Source: Erythrobacter sp. AP23
GTDB lineage: Bacteria > Pseudomonadota > Alphaproteobacteria > Sphingomonadales > Sphingomonadaceae
Direction of reading: 5' to 3'
NCBI RefSeq assembly: GCF_001542855.1
Contig: NZ_LNBY01000018.1
Coordinates: 1 to 64,000 of the forward strand
DNA: 64,000 bases
Positions 16,082-25,098 of the stretch are shown piece after piece. Position 1 is the stretch's first letter. Each line of letters begins with the position of its first letter. Both the position numbers and the translations under genes were made by a program. The notes under the pieces are model-generated. The model ran no database searches. It worked only from the letters and a program-made list of their open reading frames with translations, and was not told where the DNA came from.

Positions 16082-17815
16082 ATGACCGACGCCGTACTTA
16101 CGCCGACGCCGAACGACTGCGACCTGCCGCGCCGCCGTTCGGACTTCGCGACCTTCAACGAAGCCATCGACTACGCTGCGCGTAGCGCGAAGGGCCTCAA
16201 TTTCCATGACATGCGCGGGACACTGGAGCGAATCTACCCCTATGCCCAGATGCGCGAGGACGCGCTCGAGGCAGCCTACCGGCTCGTCGAGATGGGCATC
16301 GAGAAGGAAGACCGCGTCGCGCTGGTCGCCGAGACCAGTCCCGAATTCGCGGCGCTCTTCTGCGCCTGCACGCTGATGGGCGCCTGGCCGGTCCCCCTGC
16401 CCCTCCCGACCACTTTCGGCGGCAAGGAAAGCTATATCGACCAGCTTTCGGTGCAATTGCAGAGTTCGGACCCGAAAATCCTCATCTATCCGGGCGAAAT
16501 CGCCGATATGGCCAAGGCTGCCGCCGATCGTCAGGGTTGCGACGGGGAAAGCTGGGAAGACTTCGCCCGGCGTCCCGCGCCCAGTGTCGATCTCCCCGAA
16601 GCGCAGCCGGACGACATCTGCTATCTGCAATATTCGTCCGGTTCGACCCGCTTCCCTACCGGGGTCGCCGTTACCCACGAAGCCCTGCTGCACAATCTGC
16701 GCGGCCACGCCGAATCGATGGATATCGGCACCAACGACCGGGTGGTCAGCTGGCTGCCCTGGTATCACGACATGGGGCTCGTGGGCTGCTTCCTGTCGCT
16801 GGTTGCCAACCAGGTGTCTGTCGATCTGCTCAAGACCGAACATTTCGCGCGTCGCCCACTGGCCTGGCTCGACCTGATCAGCCGCAACAAGGGCACCACG
16901 CTAAGCTATTCGCCCACCTTCGGCTACGACATCTGCGCGCGGCGCATTTCCAGCCAGAGCCATGTCGCCGACCGCTTCGACCTGTCGCGCTGGCGCGTGG
17001 CGGGCAATGGCGCGGACATGATCAGGCCCGACGTGATGCAGAGCTTCGTCAATGCCTTCTCCGATGCGGGTTTCCAGGCGAGCAGCTTCAACCCGAGCTA
17101 CGGCCTTGCCGAGGCGACGCTGGCGGTCACCGTCATGCCGCCGGGCGAGGGCATCCGCGTCGAATTGGTCGAGGAAGAGCGCCTGTCGGGCCGTCCGCGC
17201 GACCTGTCCAAGCCTGCGCGCTATCGCGCGATCGTCAATTGCGGCAAGCCGATCCCGGGCATGGAGGTCGAAATTCGCGGCGAGAACGGCCAGCCACGCG
17301 GCGATCACCAGATCGGCAAGGTCTGGTGCCGCGGCAAGAGCGTGATGCATTCCTATTTCCGCAATGAGGAGGCGACCGCCGACTGCCTCGTCGATGGCTG
17401 GCTCGATACGGGCGACATGGGCTACATGGGCGATGGCTATCTGTTCATCGTCGGCCGGGCGAAGGACATGATCATCATCAACGGCAAGAACCTGTGGCCG
17501 CAGGACATCGAATGGGCGGTCGAGCAATTGCCGGGCTTCAACCACGGCGACATCGCCGCCTTCTCGGTCGACACCGACAATGGCGAAGAAGCACCCGCCG
17601 TGCTGGTCCATTGCCGCGTGTCGGATCCCGAAGAACGGATCAAGCTGCGCAACCAGATTGCCGACAAGGTTCGCGGCGTAACCGGCATGAGCTGCGTCGT
17701 CGAACTTGTCCCGCCGCGCACCTTGCCGCGCACCAGCTCGGGCAAGTTGAGCCGGGCAAAGGCGAAGAAGCTCTATCTCGCTGGCGAAATCCAGCCGCTG
17801 GATCTCGCTGCCTGA
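16082..17815 (+). CDS. Fatty acyl-AMP ligase (AMP-binding enzyme)
   Basis: 577 residues. Adenylate-forming motifs: YLQYSSGSTRFPTGVAVTH (phosphate loop), SWLPWYHDMGLVG, NPSYGLAEATL, DGWLDTGDMGYM and the C-terminal catalytic Lys in TLPRTSSGKLSRAK. The WLPWYHDMGL motif and the layout fit the fatty acyl-AMP ligase branch, which activates fatty acids for transfer to an acyl carrier protein instead of CoA. No ACP, polyketide or peptide synthase gene is adjacent, so its product is unknown. Divergent from recX. Confidence 0.88.
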   Translation: MTDAVLTPTPNDCDLPRRRSDFATFNEAIDYAARSAKGLNFHDMRGTLERIYPYAQMREDALEAAYRLVEMGIEKEDRVALVAETSPEFAALFCACTLMGAWPVPLPLPTTFGGKESYIDQLSVQLQSSDPKILIYPGEIADMAKAAADRQGCDGESWEDFARRPAPSVDLPEAQPDDICYLQYSSGSTRFPTGVAVTHEALLHNLRGHAESMDIGTNDRVVSWLPWYHDMGLVGCFLSLVANQVSVDLLKTEHFARRPLAWLDLISRNKGTTLSYSPTFGYDICARRISSQSHVADRFDLSRWRVAGNGADMIRPDVMQSFVNAFSDAGFQASSFNPSYGLAEATLAVTVMPPGEGIRVELVEEERLSGRPRDLSKPARYRAIVNCGKPIPGMEVEIRGENGQPRGDHQIGKVWCRGKSVMHSYFRNEEATADCLVDGWLDTGDMGYMGDGYLFIVGRAKDMIIINGKNLWPQDIEWAVEQLPGFNHGDIAAFSVDTDNGEEAPAVLVHCRVSDPEERIKLRNQIADKVRGVTGMSCVVELVPPRTLPRTSSGKLSRAKAKKLYLAGEIQPLDLAA

Positions 17816-17971
17816 TACTTTTCGGCAACAGTGAGCGTCAGGAAATTCAAACGCTTCTCGGCTCGTCGCGGATCACCCGCTCTTAATCGAATTCCGGCGG
17901 AACGCGGCGGGCTTTCGCGTATTGAAGACGATAACCGCTCGGGTCGCACCAGCTGGTTGATAGGCGCCAAG

Positions 17972-18361
17972 ATGCCACACAATCTTCCAGGCAAGCGGGT
18001 TCTGGTCGTCGAGGACAACCCGATCCTTGCCTATGACATCACCGATCTGGTCGAGGACGTAGGGGCGAAGGCGGTCGGCCCGGCCTTCGACGTCGCGACA
18101 GGTATGCGCCTGGTGTCGGAAGAGGAACTGGATGCCGCGCTGCTCGATATCGATCTGGGCGGAGAGCTGGTTTGGCCGATCGCCGAAGCGCTCGATCGGC
18201 ACGATGTTCCCTTCGCCTTCGTCAGCGCACAATGCCAGCCCGAATTGCTGCCGGAAGCCTTCCGCGCCAGGGTCTGCATCGACAAGCCAGCACGCTACAG
18301 TCAGATAATCGAGGCGCTAGTCAGCTTCGTCACGCGGCGCGAGGATTCCTCGCCGGATTAG
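17972..18361 (+). CDS. Receiver-domain response regulator
   Basis: 129 residues from the ATG at 17972; a GTG 47 codons upstream is in frame but its leader looks non-conserved and basic. Lone receiver domain: VVEDNPILAYDI, phospho-acceptor Asp in AALLDIDLGGELV, Ser in PFAFVSAQ, and Lys in CIDKPAR. No output domain. The DVPFAFVSA stretch resembles that of receivers that work in alphaproteobacterial HWE-kinase phosphorelays, so it may be a second shuttle or sink regulator; that is inference. No clear EcfG promoter was found before it. Confidence 0.85.
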   Translation: MPHNLPGKRVLVVEDNPILAYDITDLVEDVGAKAVGPAFDVATGMRLVSEEELDAALLDIDLGGELVWPIAEALDRHDVPFAFVSAQCQPELLPEAFRARVCIDKPARYSQIIEALVSFVTRREDSSPD

Positions 18362-18750
18362 CCCTGCACCCGCGCGCGGAGATCGATCGACAGGCCGACC
18401 GGTCCCTGCTGAAAGTTACGCGCGACCTCCCGTATTCTTGGCCAGGGTCTGCATGGCCACGCCGCGCTCGCCGATATTCGGCGGGACGCCGACGTCGCAT
18501 CGCGAAGCGCGCGGCAATTCCGATCACGAAGAGATCGGTCTTTAGGCGCGTGCCGGACGACTAACCCCCTTTCGACAAAGAGAAATCTGCGCGAATATTT
18601 GCTCACGGCCGGAAGGTGGCCCGCTGAGAATTGGCTTGCCCAATTGCCATCTGGCGCGGCATGATCCGCCCGACCCCACGCAACCGCGCTTGAAGATCGT
18701 GTATTGCCACCCTAATACAGGATTGAAGCCGCTTGGAGAGAACCGCGCCC
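18362..18750. other. Intergenic region before telA
   Basis: About 390 bases with no convincing gene: short open frames on both strands look like random basic, Arg-rich translations. A weak hairpin CCGATC/GATCGG at about 18520-18538 followed by TCTTT may end the receiver gene. A promoter for the telA operon should lie here, but I see no clear box. Confidence 0.5.
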
Positions 18751-19965
18751 ATGAGCGATACCAAACCGCAGACTGCCACTGCCACCGAAACCGCCTTCGA
18801 CCTGACACCGCCCGAACCGGTGCCCGAGGTAAAGCCGGAGAAGGCGGCGGGCCTCGTACCGGTATCCGAGGAGGTTAAGAGCAAGCTGGAATCGAAAGTC
18901 GATGGCTTCGTCGAGGACCTCATCGCCGAAGATGCCAATTCGCCCGAATTCGGCAAGAAGGTCGACCAGCTGACCAATATGGGCCGCAAGGAAATCATGG
19001 CCGCTGCGGGCATGTCGAACCGCTTTCTCGACCGGCCCGTGCGCGCGATGGACAAGGACGAAGGCGTCGGCGCCAATCTCGCCGAACTGCGCCGCGTGGT
19101 CGAGGATCTCGATCCGGGCAAGCGGGGCAAGCTGTCGGGCCCGCGCAAAATCCTGGGCATCATCCCCTTCGGCAACAAGCTAACCAATTATTTCCGCAGC
19201 TACCAGAGCGCGCAAACGCACATCCAGTCGATCCTCAACAACCTCGCCAGCGGCAAGGACGAGCTGATCATGGACAATGCCGCGATCGACGTCGAACGGC
19301 AAAAGCTGTGGGAGGCGATGGGCAATCTGGAACAGATGATCCACATCTCGAACTCGCTCGACGGGAAGCTCGAGGAAAAGGCCGCCGAACTCGACGCGAC
19401 CGATCCGGCCAAGGCCAAGGCGATCCGCGAAACCGCGCTGTTCTATGTCCGCCAGCGCACGCAGGACCTGCTTACCCAAATGGCGGTGAGCGTGCAGGGC
19501 TATCTCGCGCTCGACCTGGTGAAGAAGAACAATGTCGAGCTGGTCAAGGGCGTGGACCGCGCCAGCACCACCACCGTGGGCGCATTGCGCACCGCGGTGA
19601 CCGTGGCCGAGGCGATGACCAACCAACGGCTGGTGCTGGGCCAAATCACCGCGCTCAACGATACCACCGCGGGCATCATCGATTCCACCAGCACCCTGCT
19701 GCGCGACCAGACGGGCAAGATCCACGAGCAGGCCGCGGCCAGCACCATCCCGCTCGAAACGCTCCAGCGTGCGTTTCAGAACATCTACGATACGATGGAC
19801 GAGGTCGACAGCTTCAAGCTGCGCGCGCTCGACAGCATGAAGCAGACGGTCAACCTGCTCAGCGACGAGGTCGAGAAATCGAAGGGCTACATCGCGCGGG
19901 CCGAAGGCCAGGCGCAGGCGCAAAAGCAGGTCTCCGAAAGCAGCCTGCTGAGCATCGAGGGCTGA
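18751..19965 (+). CDS. TelA-like toxic anion resistance family protein
   Basis: 404 residues, mostly helical and soluble. The TelA/KlaA pattern is visible: NRFLDRPVRAM, LRRVVEDLDPGKRGKL, ILGIIPFGNKLTNYFRSYQSAQTHIQSIL, then long coiled helices (MTNQRLVLGQITALNDTTAGIIDSTS). The family is linked to tellurite resistance and cell-envelope stress in other bacteria, but the mechanism is unsettled. The ATG at 18751 has GGAGAG about 12 bases before it. It is the first of three genes in a row, and no terABCDE genes are nearby. Confidence 0.85.
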   Translation: MSDTKPQTATATETAFDLTPPEPVPEVKPEKAAGLVPVSEEVKSKLESKVDGFVEDLIAEDANSPEFGKKVDQLTNMGRKEIMAAAGMSNRFLDRPVRAMDKDEGVGANLAELRRVVEDLDPGKRGKLSGPRKILGIIPFGNKLTNYFRSYQSAQTHIQSILNNLASGKDELIMDNAAIDVERQKLWEAMGNLEQMIHISNSLDGKLEEKAAELDATDPAKAKAIRETALFYVRQRTQDLLTQMAVSVQGYLALDLVKKNNVELVKGVDRASTTTVGALRTAVTVAEAMTNQRLVLGQITALNDTTAGIIDSTSTLLRDQTGKIHEQAAASTIPLETLQRAFQNIYDTMDEVDSFKLRALDSMKQTVNLLSDEVEKSKGYIARAEGQAQAQKQVSESSLLSIEG

Positions 19966-19978
19966 GGAGCTTGGCCCA

Positions 19979-20737
19979 GTGAACGACCTCACTCGCGATA
20001 ACGATCGCATTCTTTCCGAAGGCAAGGCGCTGCTGCGCGACAATCGCGAAGGCGGTCGCCACCGCCGCGCGCCGTCCATCGGCGAGGGTTCGGCCAAGGT
20101 GAAACGCGATCACCTGATGAAGAAGGTCCGCAATATCGCCATCGCGCTGTTCGCGCTGTGGGTGGGCATGGGCGTGCTCGGCATGATCATCGACGGGATC
20201 GGCTTCCTCGGCGTGATGGCGCTGGTGGTTGCCAGCGTGGTGGCGATCGGCGTGCTCGGCAATTACCCCAAGATGAAAACGCCCAAGCGCGCCGACATCA
20301 ACAAGGGCAATGTCCAGCAGATGGTCAGCCGCACCGAATTGTGGCTCGAGGCGCAGCGCCCCGCCCTGCCCCCGCCCGCCGCGCGCATCGTCGACGAGAT
20401 GGGCGTCCAGCTCGATGCGCTGGGCCTGCAATTGGAGGGGCTCGACCAGAACCATCCCAAGGCCCGCGAAGTGCGCAGCCTGGTGGGCGAACAGCTGCCC
20501 GAGATGATCGACAGCTACCGGCGGATCCCGGCGCATCTGCGCAAGGAAGAGCGCGCCGGCGCGACGCCCGATACCCAGCTTACCGACAGCCTCGGCAAGA
20601 TCAGCAACGAGATCGATTCGATTACCCGCCAGCTCGCCGAAGGCTCGCTCGACGATTTGGCGATCAAGCATCGCTATCTCGATTACAAATTCGGCGAAGG
20701 GGCCCAGACCAGCCCCCGGCTCGAGGACAAAAGCTGA
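19979..20737 (+). CDS. XpaC-like membrane protein of unknown function
   Basis: 252 residues, GTG start with GAGGAG upstream. A basic N-terminus (to about 50), two close hydrophobic helices (about 52-92: IAIALFALWVGMGVLGMI and VMALVVASVVAIGVLG), then a long cytosolic helical domain. It resembles XpaC-type proteins often found next to telA genes. It follows telA by 13 bases and overlaps the next gene by one base. The name is based mainly on context and topology. Confidence 0.65.
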   Translation: MNDLTRDNDRILSEGKALLRDNREGGRHRRAPSIGEGSAKVKRDHLMKKVRNIAIALFALWVGMGVLGMIIDGIGFLGVMALVVASVVAIGVLGNYPKMKTPKRADINKGNVQQMVSRTELWLEAQRPALPPPAARIVDEMGVQLDALGLQLEGLDQNHPKAREVRSLVGEQLPEMIDSYRRIPAHLRKEERAGATPDTQLTDSLGKISNEIDSITRQLAEGSLDDLAIKHRYLDYKFGEGAQTSPRLEDKS

Positions 20738-21039
20738 TGCGCGTTCCCATTCCCCACAATCTCGACAAGGCCGAGGTCCGCCGCCGCCTGCATTCGCGCA
20801 GTCACGAGATCGGTCAGTTCGTCCCTGGCGGCATGGCCGACGTCGCCACCAGCTGGCCGCACGAAGACCGCATGGACCTCTCGGTCAAGGCGATGGGCCA
20901 GGGCGTCGACGGCGCGGTGATCATCGAGGACGACCAGGTGATCTTCGAGGTCAACCTGCCGCCGGCCATCTCTTTCGTCGAGCCGATGGTCGCCAGCGCC
21001 ATCCGCCAGAAAGGGCAGAAACTGCTCGAGGCGAAATAA
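20737..21039 (+). CDS. Polyhydroxyalkanoic acid system family protein
   Basis: 100 residues. IPHNLDKAEVRRRLHSR at the start and the pattern VIIEDDQVIFEVNLP fit the short PHA-granule region family (PHA_gran_rgn), proteins of unknown role found near polyhydroxyalkanoate genes in other bacteria. No PHA synthase or phasin is in this window. The ATG overlaps the stop of the XpaC-like gene, so it belongs to the telA operon. Confidence 0.7.
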   Translation: MRVPIPHNLDKAEVRRRLHSRSHEIGQFVPGGMADVATSWPHEDRMDLSVKAMGQGVDGAVIIEDDQVIFEVNLPPAISFVEPMVASAIRQKGQKLLEAK

Positions 21040-21076
21040 TCCGGAGCCGCTCCCGGCAAAAATACTTGCGGATCGG

Positions 21077-21101
21077 GGAACTATTCGCGAGCATGCGCGC
21101 T
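21077..21101 (+). promoter_or_regulatory. Possible EcfG-like promoter of the heme oxygenase operon
   Basis: GGAAC at 21077-21081, 16 bases, CGCT at 21098-21101: one mismatch to the CGTT element. A start near 21109 gives about 80 bases of leader before 21188. Suggestive only. Confidence 0.3.
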
Positions 21102-21187
21102 TTGCGTTGAAGCGGGAATTGATCTTACCGCGCGGCGGGCCCATGCCTGCTTCAGGGCAGGACGGTACGGAAAGCGAGGCCGAGCGA

Positions 21188-21748
21188 ATGCCGGTGACCA
21201 GTGGGGTGGGTCGCACCACCAGGGAATATCTCAAAGCCTGTACCGCGCCGAGCCACGACCGGCTCGATGGGCGCCTCGGAACGCTCACCGAAGGGAGTGA
21301 GCGCGACTATGCCGATTTTCTCGAGATTCAGTACCGCGCCCGCCAAGACGTCGAACTGTGGCTGGCCGACCGCGCGCCGACAAGCGGACCGCCAGGCCAG
21401 ACCGGCCTGATCGCGCAGGATCTCAAAATGCTGGGTCGTGCTGCGCCTACCGATTTCCCGGCTCTGGAGACGCCTGCCGATGCGGACCCGATCGGCGTTT
21501 GCTGGGTGATGGCAGGGTCATCGCTCGGCAACCGGGCGATCCTCGCGCGGCTTGCCAAAACCGGTATGCAATGGCCCACCGCCTTCCTTTCCGACCGGCG
21601 TATGACCGCCTATTGGCAGGATTTGCGCCCGATACTCGAACGGCCGCATTCCCCCGATCGGGACCGGGCGGCGCTCGCAGCCGCGCAGGCAACATTTGCG
21701 CATTTCAATGCGGTCGTCGCACATGCCCTGTCGCCGGTCGCCGCGTGA
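21188..21748 (+). CDS. Biliverdin-producing heme oxygenase
   Basis: 186 residues from the ATG at 21188; starts further upstream are in frame but lie at or before the likely transcription start. The heme-ligand His is in APSHDRLDGRL and the distal helix region includes WVMAGSSLGNRAILARL, the Gly-rich helix of bacterial heme oxygenases. It opens heme to biliverdin, iron and CO. The stop overlaps the start of the phytochrome gene (TGATG), which is the classic arrangement for supplying the biliverdin chromophore. Confidence 0.92.
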   Translation: MPVTSGVGRTTREYLKACTAPSHDRLDGRLGTLTEGSERDYADFLEIQYRARQDVELWLADRAPTSGPPGQTGLIAQDLKMLGRAAPTDFPALETPADADPIGVCWVMAGSSLGNRAILARLAKTGMQWPTAFLSDRRMTAYWQDLRPILERPHSPDRDRAALAAAQATFAHFNAVVAHALSPVAA

Positions 21749-24291
21749 TGGGCGTGCAGGAGGTCAATCTTTCGAACTGCGATCGCGAACCGATCCACCA
21801 ACTCGGCCGGATCCAGGCCTTCGGGGCGCTGATTGCGGTCAACGCGGACTGGTTCGTCGCGCATCGCTCGACCAATCTCGAAGCGATTTTCGGAGCGGGC
21901 CGATCTCTCGAAATCGGCGACCGGCTCAGCTCGCTGGTCGCTCCCGCCGCGCTCGAACAGCTGCGCAGCGCCGCCGCCGCACTCACGATTCCCGACCAGG
22001 TCGAGCGAGTGTTCGGGCTTGACCTATTCGACGATGGCACGCTGTTCGATTGCGCGCTGCACAGTTCGGGCGCGAATACCGTAATCGAAGCCGAACCCCA
22101 TGCAGCGGGGGACCTCAATCGCCAACTCGCTCTCCTCCGCCCGATCATGGCGCGGCTCGAGAAACACCGCGATGTCCAGGCGCTGGCCGACGAGGCCGCA
22201 CGCCAGCTTCGCCATGCGCTGCAGATAGACCGCGTCATGGTCTATCGCTTTCGCGAGGATCTTTCGGGCGAAGTCATTGCCGAGGCGGCGCGGGAGGATC
22301 TCGAGAAGTTCCACGGCCTGCGCTATCCCAAATCGGACATCCCCAATCAGGCGCGCACGCTCTACCTGCGCAACAGGTTCCGCATCATCGCCGACGTCGA
22401 GGCCGGCCCGGTGGAGATCGAGCCGGGCGTCTCGTTCGATGGCGAACCGCTCGATCTCGGCATGAGCACGCTGCGCGCCGTCTCTCCGATCCATATCGAA
22501 TACCTGAAGAACATGGGGGTCGGTGCCTCCTTATCGATCTCGATCATCATCGGGGGGAAGCTCTGGGGCCTGTTCGCCTGCCATCATTATGGTCCCAAAT
22601 TGCTGCCCTATTCGCAGCGCACTGCGGCGGAACTGTTTTCCGAACTGTTTTCGCTCATGCTCGACCGCACGCTGTCGAGCCAGGCGGCCGACCGGCGCGA
22701 GAAGGGCCGCGAGGTCCATTCGCGGCTGATGCGCGACATCGCCGCAGGCACACCGCTTTCCTCGAGCCTGCCGACGATCGAACCAGTCATCCAGCAGGTG
22801 ATCCCGCACGATGGCGTGAGCGTTTTCGTCGAGGACATTTACGATTCGCGTGGCTCGGCCCCGAACGAGGAAGAGTTTCGCGCGATCCTTCCCAGCCTCA
22901 ACGGCGGGGCGACCAGTAAACTGCTCGCGAGCGAGGCGATTGCCGAAAGACTGCCGCGAGCCGAGCGGTTCGCCGACCGCGCGGCGGGCGCGCTGGTGAT
23001 CCCCGTATCGCGCACGCCGCGCGACTATCTGATACTGTGGCGCAAGCCGCTGACCCACACCGTCACCTGGGCCGGCAATCCCGAAAAGCCGGTAGAGGCA
23101 GGTCCGAATGGCGATCGCCTGACCCCGCGCAAGAGCTTCGAGGCGTGGCAGGAAACGGTCGAGGGGCGCGCGGAAAAATGGTCGCAGGCCGAACTCGACA
23201 TTGCCGAGGGCCTGCGTGTCACGCTGCTCGAGATCATCCTGCGATTGACCGACGAGGCGGTGACCGAACGCACCAAAGCGCAACAGCAGCAGGAATTGCT
23301 GATCGCCGAACTCAACCACCGCGTGCGCAATATCCTCAATCTCATTCGCGGCCTCATCAACCAGTCGAAAAACGATGCGACCGATATCGAGACCTTCGTC
23401 GAAATCGTCGGGGGCAGGGTCAGTTCGCTTGCGGCGGCGCATGACAACATCACCAAGGGCAATTGGTCCCACGCACCGTTTTCGGAACTGATCGAGACCG
23501 AGGCCAATGCCTATCTGAGCGGCAAGACCGATCGGCTGGAGGTGAAGGGCCCGGAGGCGATGATCTCTCCCGAGGCCTATACGGTGATGGCGCTCGTGAT
23601 CCACGAGATGATAACCAATTCGGCCAAATACGGCTCGCTGAGCGATCAGTCCGGCAAGCTCGAGGTCGAAGTCAGCCGCGACGACGAGGACAATTTCTGC
23701 GTCGACTGGCGCGAAAGCGGCGGCCCGCCGGTCAAGCCGCCCAAGCGGCGTGGATTCGGCAGCACGATCATCGAGCGCTCGTTGCCTCACGAGCTCGAAG
23801 GCACCGCCGAAGTCCATTACCGTTTGGAAGGCGTCGAGGCGCGCTTTTGCATCCCTGCGCGCTTCGTCGAATGGCGTGGGCGCGCCGGCGGACCAGTTGC
23901 ACAGGCAAAGAAGATGAAGAACGACCGTCCCCAAAACCTGCCCGAGAGCGTCCTGTTGGTCGAAGACAGCATGATCATCGCACTCGATGCGGAAGACTGC
24001 CTCAAGGAACTGGGTGTTGAGAAGGTGCGCATAGAGAGTTCGGTCGCGGCCGCGCTCGACGCCTTGGCGAAGACGCGGCCGGCGCTTGCCATCCTCGACT
24101 ACAATCTCGGCAAGGAAAACAGCGAGCCGGTGGCGGAAAAATTGCGGGAGGGCGGCGTGCCCTTCTGGCTGGCGACCGGATATGGCGAGATGGAAAGCCG
24201 GGTCGCCGAACTTGGAGCATCGGGCCTCCTGACAAAACCCTATGGCAGGGACGAGCTCGTCGAGATGCTCACCACCTTCGACCAGCAGTGA
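21748..24291 (+). CDS. bphP: Bacteriophytochrome with HWE kinase and C-terminal receiver
   Basis: 847 residues. Biliverdin-binding Cys11 in NLSNCDREPIHQLGRIQAFG, PAS (about 1-110), GAF (about 130-310, with YPKSDIPNQARTLYLRN and SPIHIEYLKNMGV), PHY (about 320-510, with LTPRKSFEAWQ), HWE/HisKA_2 kinase with phospho-acceptor His in IAELNHRVRNILNLIRGL and ATPase motifs MITNSAKYGSL, WRESGGPP, RRGFGSTI, then a receiver domain (about 730-845; Asp in AILDYNLG, GVPFWLATGYGE, Lys in LLTKPYG). It senses red/far-red light. The kinase is of the PhyR-kinase type, so output into the stress pathway is possible but not shown. Confidence 0.95.
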   Translation: MGVQEVNLSNCDREPIHQLGRIQAFGALIAVNADWFVAHRSTNLEAIFGAGRSLEIGDRLSSLVAPAALEQLRSAAAALTIPDQVERVFGLDLFDDGTLFDCALHSSGANTVIEAEPHAAGDLNRQLALLRPIMARLEKHRDVQALADEAARQLRHALQIDRVMVYRFREDLSGEVIAEAAREDLEKFHGLRYPKSDIPNQARTLYLRNRFRIIADVEAGPVEIEPGVSFDGEPLDLGMSTLRAVSPIHIEYLKNMGVGASLSISIIIGGKLWGLFACHHYGPKLLPYSQRTAAELFSELFSLMLDRTLSSQAADRREKGREVHSRLMRDIAAGTPLSSSLPTIEPVIQQVIPHDGVSVFVEDIYDSRGSAPNEEEFRAILPSLNGGATSKLLASEAIAERLPRAERFADRAAGALVIPVSRTPRDYLILWRKPLTHTVTWAGNPEKPVEAGPNGDRLTPRKSFEAWQETVEGRAEKWSQAELDIAEGLRVTLLEIILRLTDEAVTERTKAQQQQELLIAELNHRVRNILNLIRGLINQSKNDATDIETFVEIVGGRVSSLAAAHDNITKGNWSHAPFSELIETEANAYLSGKTDRLEVKGPEAMISPEAYTVMALVIHEMITNSAKYGSLSDQSGKLEVEVSRDDEDNFCVDWRESGGPPVKPPKRRGFGSTIIERSLPHELEGTAEVHYRLEGVEARFCIPARFVEWRGRAGGPVAQAKKMKNDRPQNLPESVLLVEDSMIIALDAEDCLKELGVEKVRIESSVAAALDALAKTRPALAILDYNLGKENSEPVAEKLREGGVPFWLATGYGEMESRVAELGASGLLTKPYGRDELVEMLTTFDQQ

Positions 24292-24310
24292 GCAGCACCG
24301 CTACCGTCGC

Positions 24311-25030
24311 TCAATTGAAGAAGCGCTGCTGGTAGTAGAACGTCGCGGCGACCGGCCTGCCGCGTGAATCGCGCGCCGGTTCGAAACGCAATTGGTCGAG
24401 GGCGAGCCGGCACACGGCGGCATCGGTTTCCGGGAACGGGCTCGGGCGATAGATACTGCAGCGCGTGGCGCGGCCTTGGGCCGAAACGGTCAGCCGGACG
24501 ATAACCGACTGGCCGATCCGCGCTTGGCGTCCGCCTGGCGGTACGGGAAAGGCACGTGCATCGGTGATCGCGCGTGTCAGCACGGGTTTCGTCGCCACTC
24601 CGCCGCCCTGCCCGCTGCCGCCCTCGCCGCTCCCCGTGCCTTCACCCTGGCCCGAGCGGCCCGTGCCCTGTCCCTCCTCGGTCGCGCCGGAGGTAGCGGC
24701 GGTCCCCGTCGATGCCGCCCGCGGCGCGGGTGGATCTTCGCGCAGCGGGCGCTGCTGTTCGGGCGCAGTCACCGGAGCCGGCACCGCTTCGCGCCCGGGA
24801 TCACCCTGCGCTCCCTTGGGCTCGGGCTCTACCGGTTCCGGCTCGGGCGGGCTCGTGACGGTTACGGTGACGGCGGAGACGACCGAACGTTCGAGGCTGC
24901 CGACCACATCGGGCGCCAGCGCGCGGACCAGCAGATAGAAGATGCCGATGTGGACGAGCACGATAAGCGCGATCACCCAGGGATTGGGGCGATGCTTGAT
25001 CGCGCTGAAGTTGGACGCACCTGCAGTCAT
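24311..25030 (-). CDS. tonB: TonB-like energy transducer
   Basis: 239 residues. One membrane anchor near the N-terminus (WVIALIVLVHIGIFYLLV, about 19-37), a Pro/Glu-rich periplasmic spacer (PPEPEPVEPEPKG), a Gly/Ser-rich linker, and a C-terminal TonB domain (VIVRLTVSAQGRATRC, then LDQLRFEPARDSRGRPV). It carries proton-motive energy to outer-membrane receptors; ExbBD genes are not in the window. ATG at 25030 is used; an alternative TTG lies inside the promoter. It shares orientation with the TonB-dependent receptor upstream, but a terminator separates them. Confidence 0.88.
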   Translation of the reverse strand: MTAGASNFSAIKHRPNPWVIALIVLVHIGIFYLLVRALAPDVVGSLERSVVSAVTVTVTSPPEPEPVEPEPKGAQGDPGREAVPAPVTAPEQQRPLREDPPAPRAASTGTAATSGATEEGQGTGRSGQGEGTGSGEGGSGQGGGVATKPVLTRAITDARAFPVPPGGRQARIGQSVIVRLTVSAQGRATRCSIYRPSPFPETDAAVCRLALDQLRFEPARDSRGRPVAATFYYQQRFFN

Positions 25031-25038
25031 TGCCGCAA

Positions 25039-25064
25039 AACGGTCCAATATTGATGCCTGTTCC
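25039..25064 (-). promoter_or_regulatory. EcfG-type promoter abutting tonB
   Basis: On the minus strand GGAAC (25064-25060), 17 bases, CGTT (25042-25039): an exact consensus match. The predicted transcription start falls at about the tonB ATG (25030), implying a leaderless or nearly leaderless mRNA, or else a chance match. Confidence 0.5.
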
Positions 25065-25098
25065 GAACGATCGCGGTTCTGGCAGCGGAAAAGGGAAA

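Noticed and set aside
18172..18606. Small genes in the 18.2-18.6 kb gap
   Set aside because: The translations are Arg-rich and lack ribosome sites or recognisable features.
21358..24291. 977-codon frame suggesting a longer phytochrome
   Set aside because: The extra N-terminus is an out-of-frame reading of the heme oxygenase gene; the phytochrome starts at 21748 with its chromophore Cys at residue 11.
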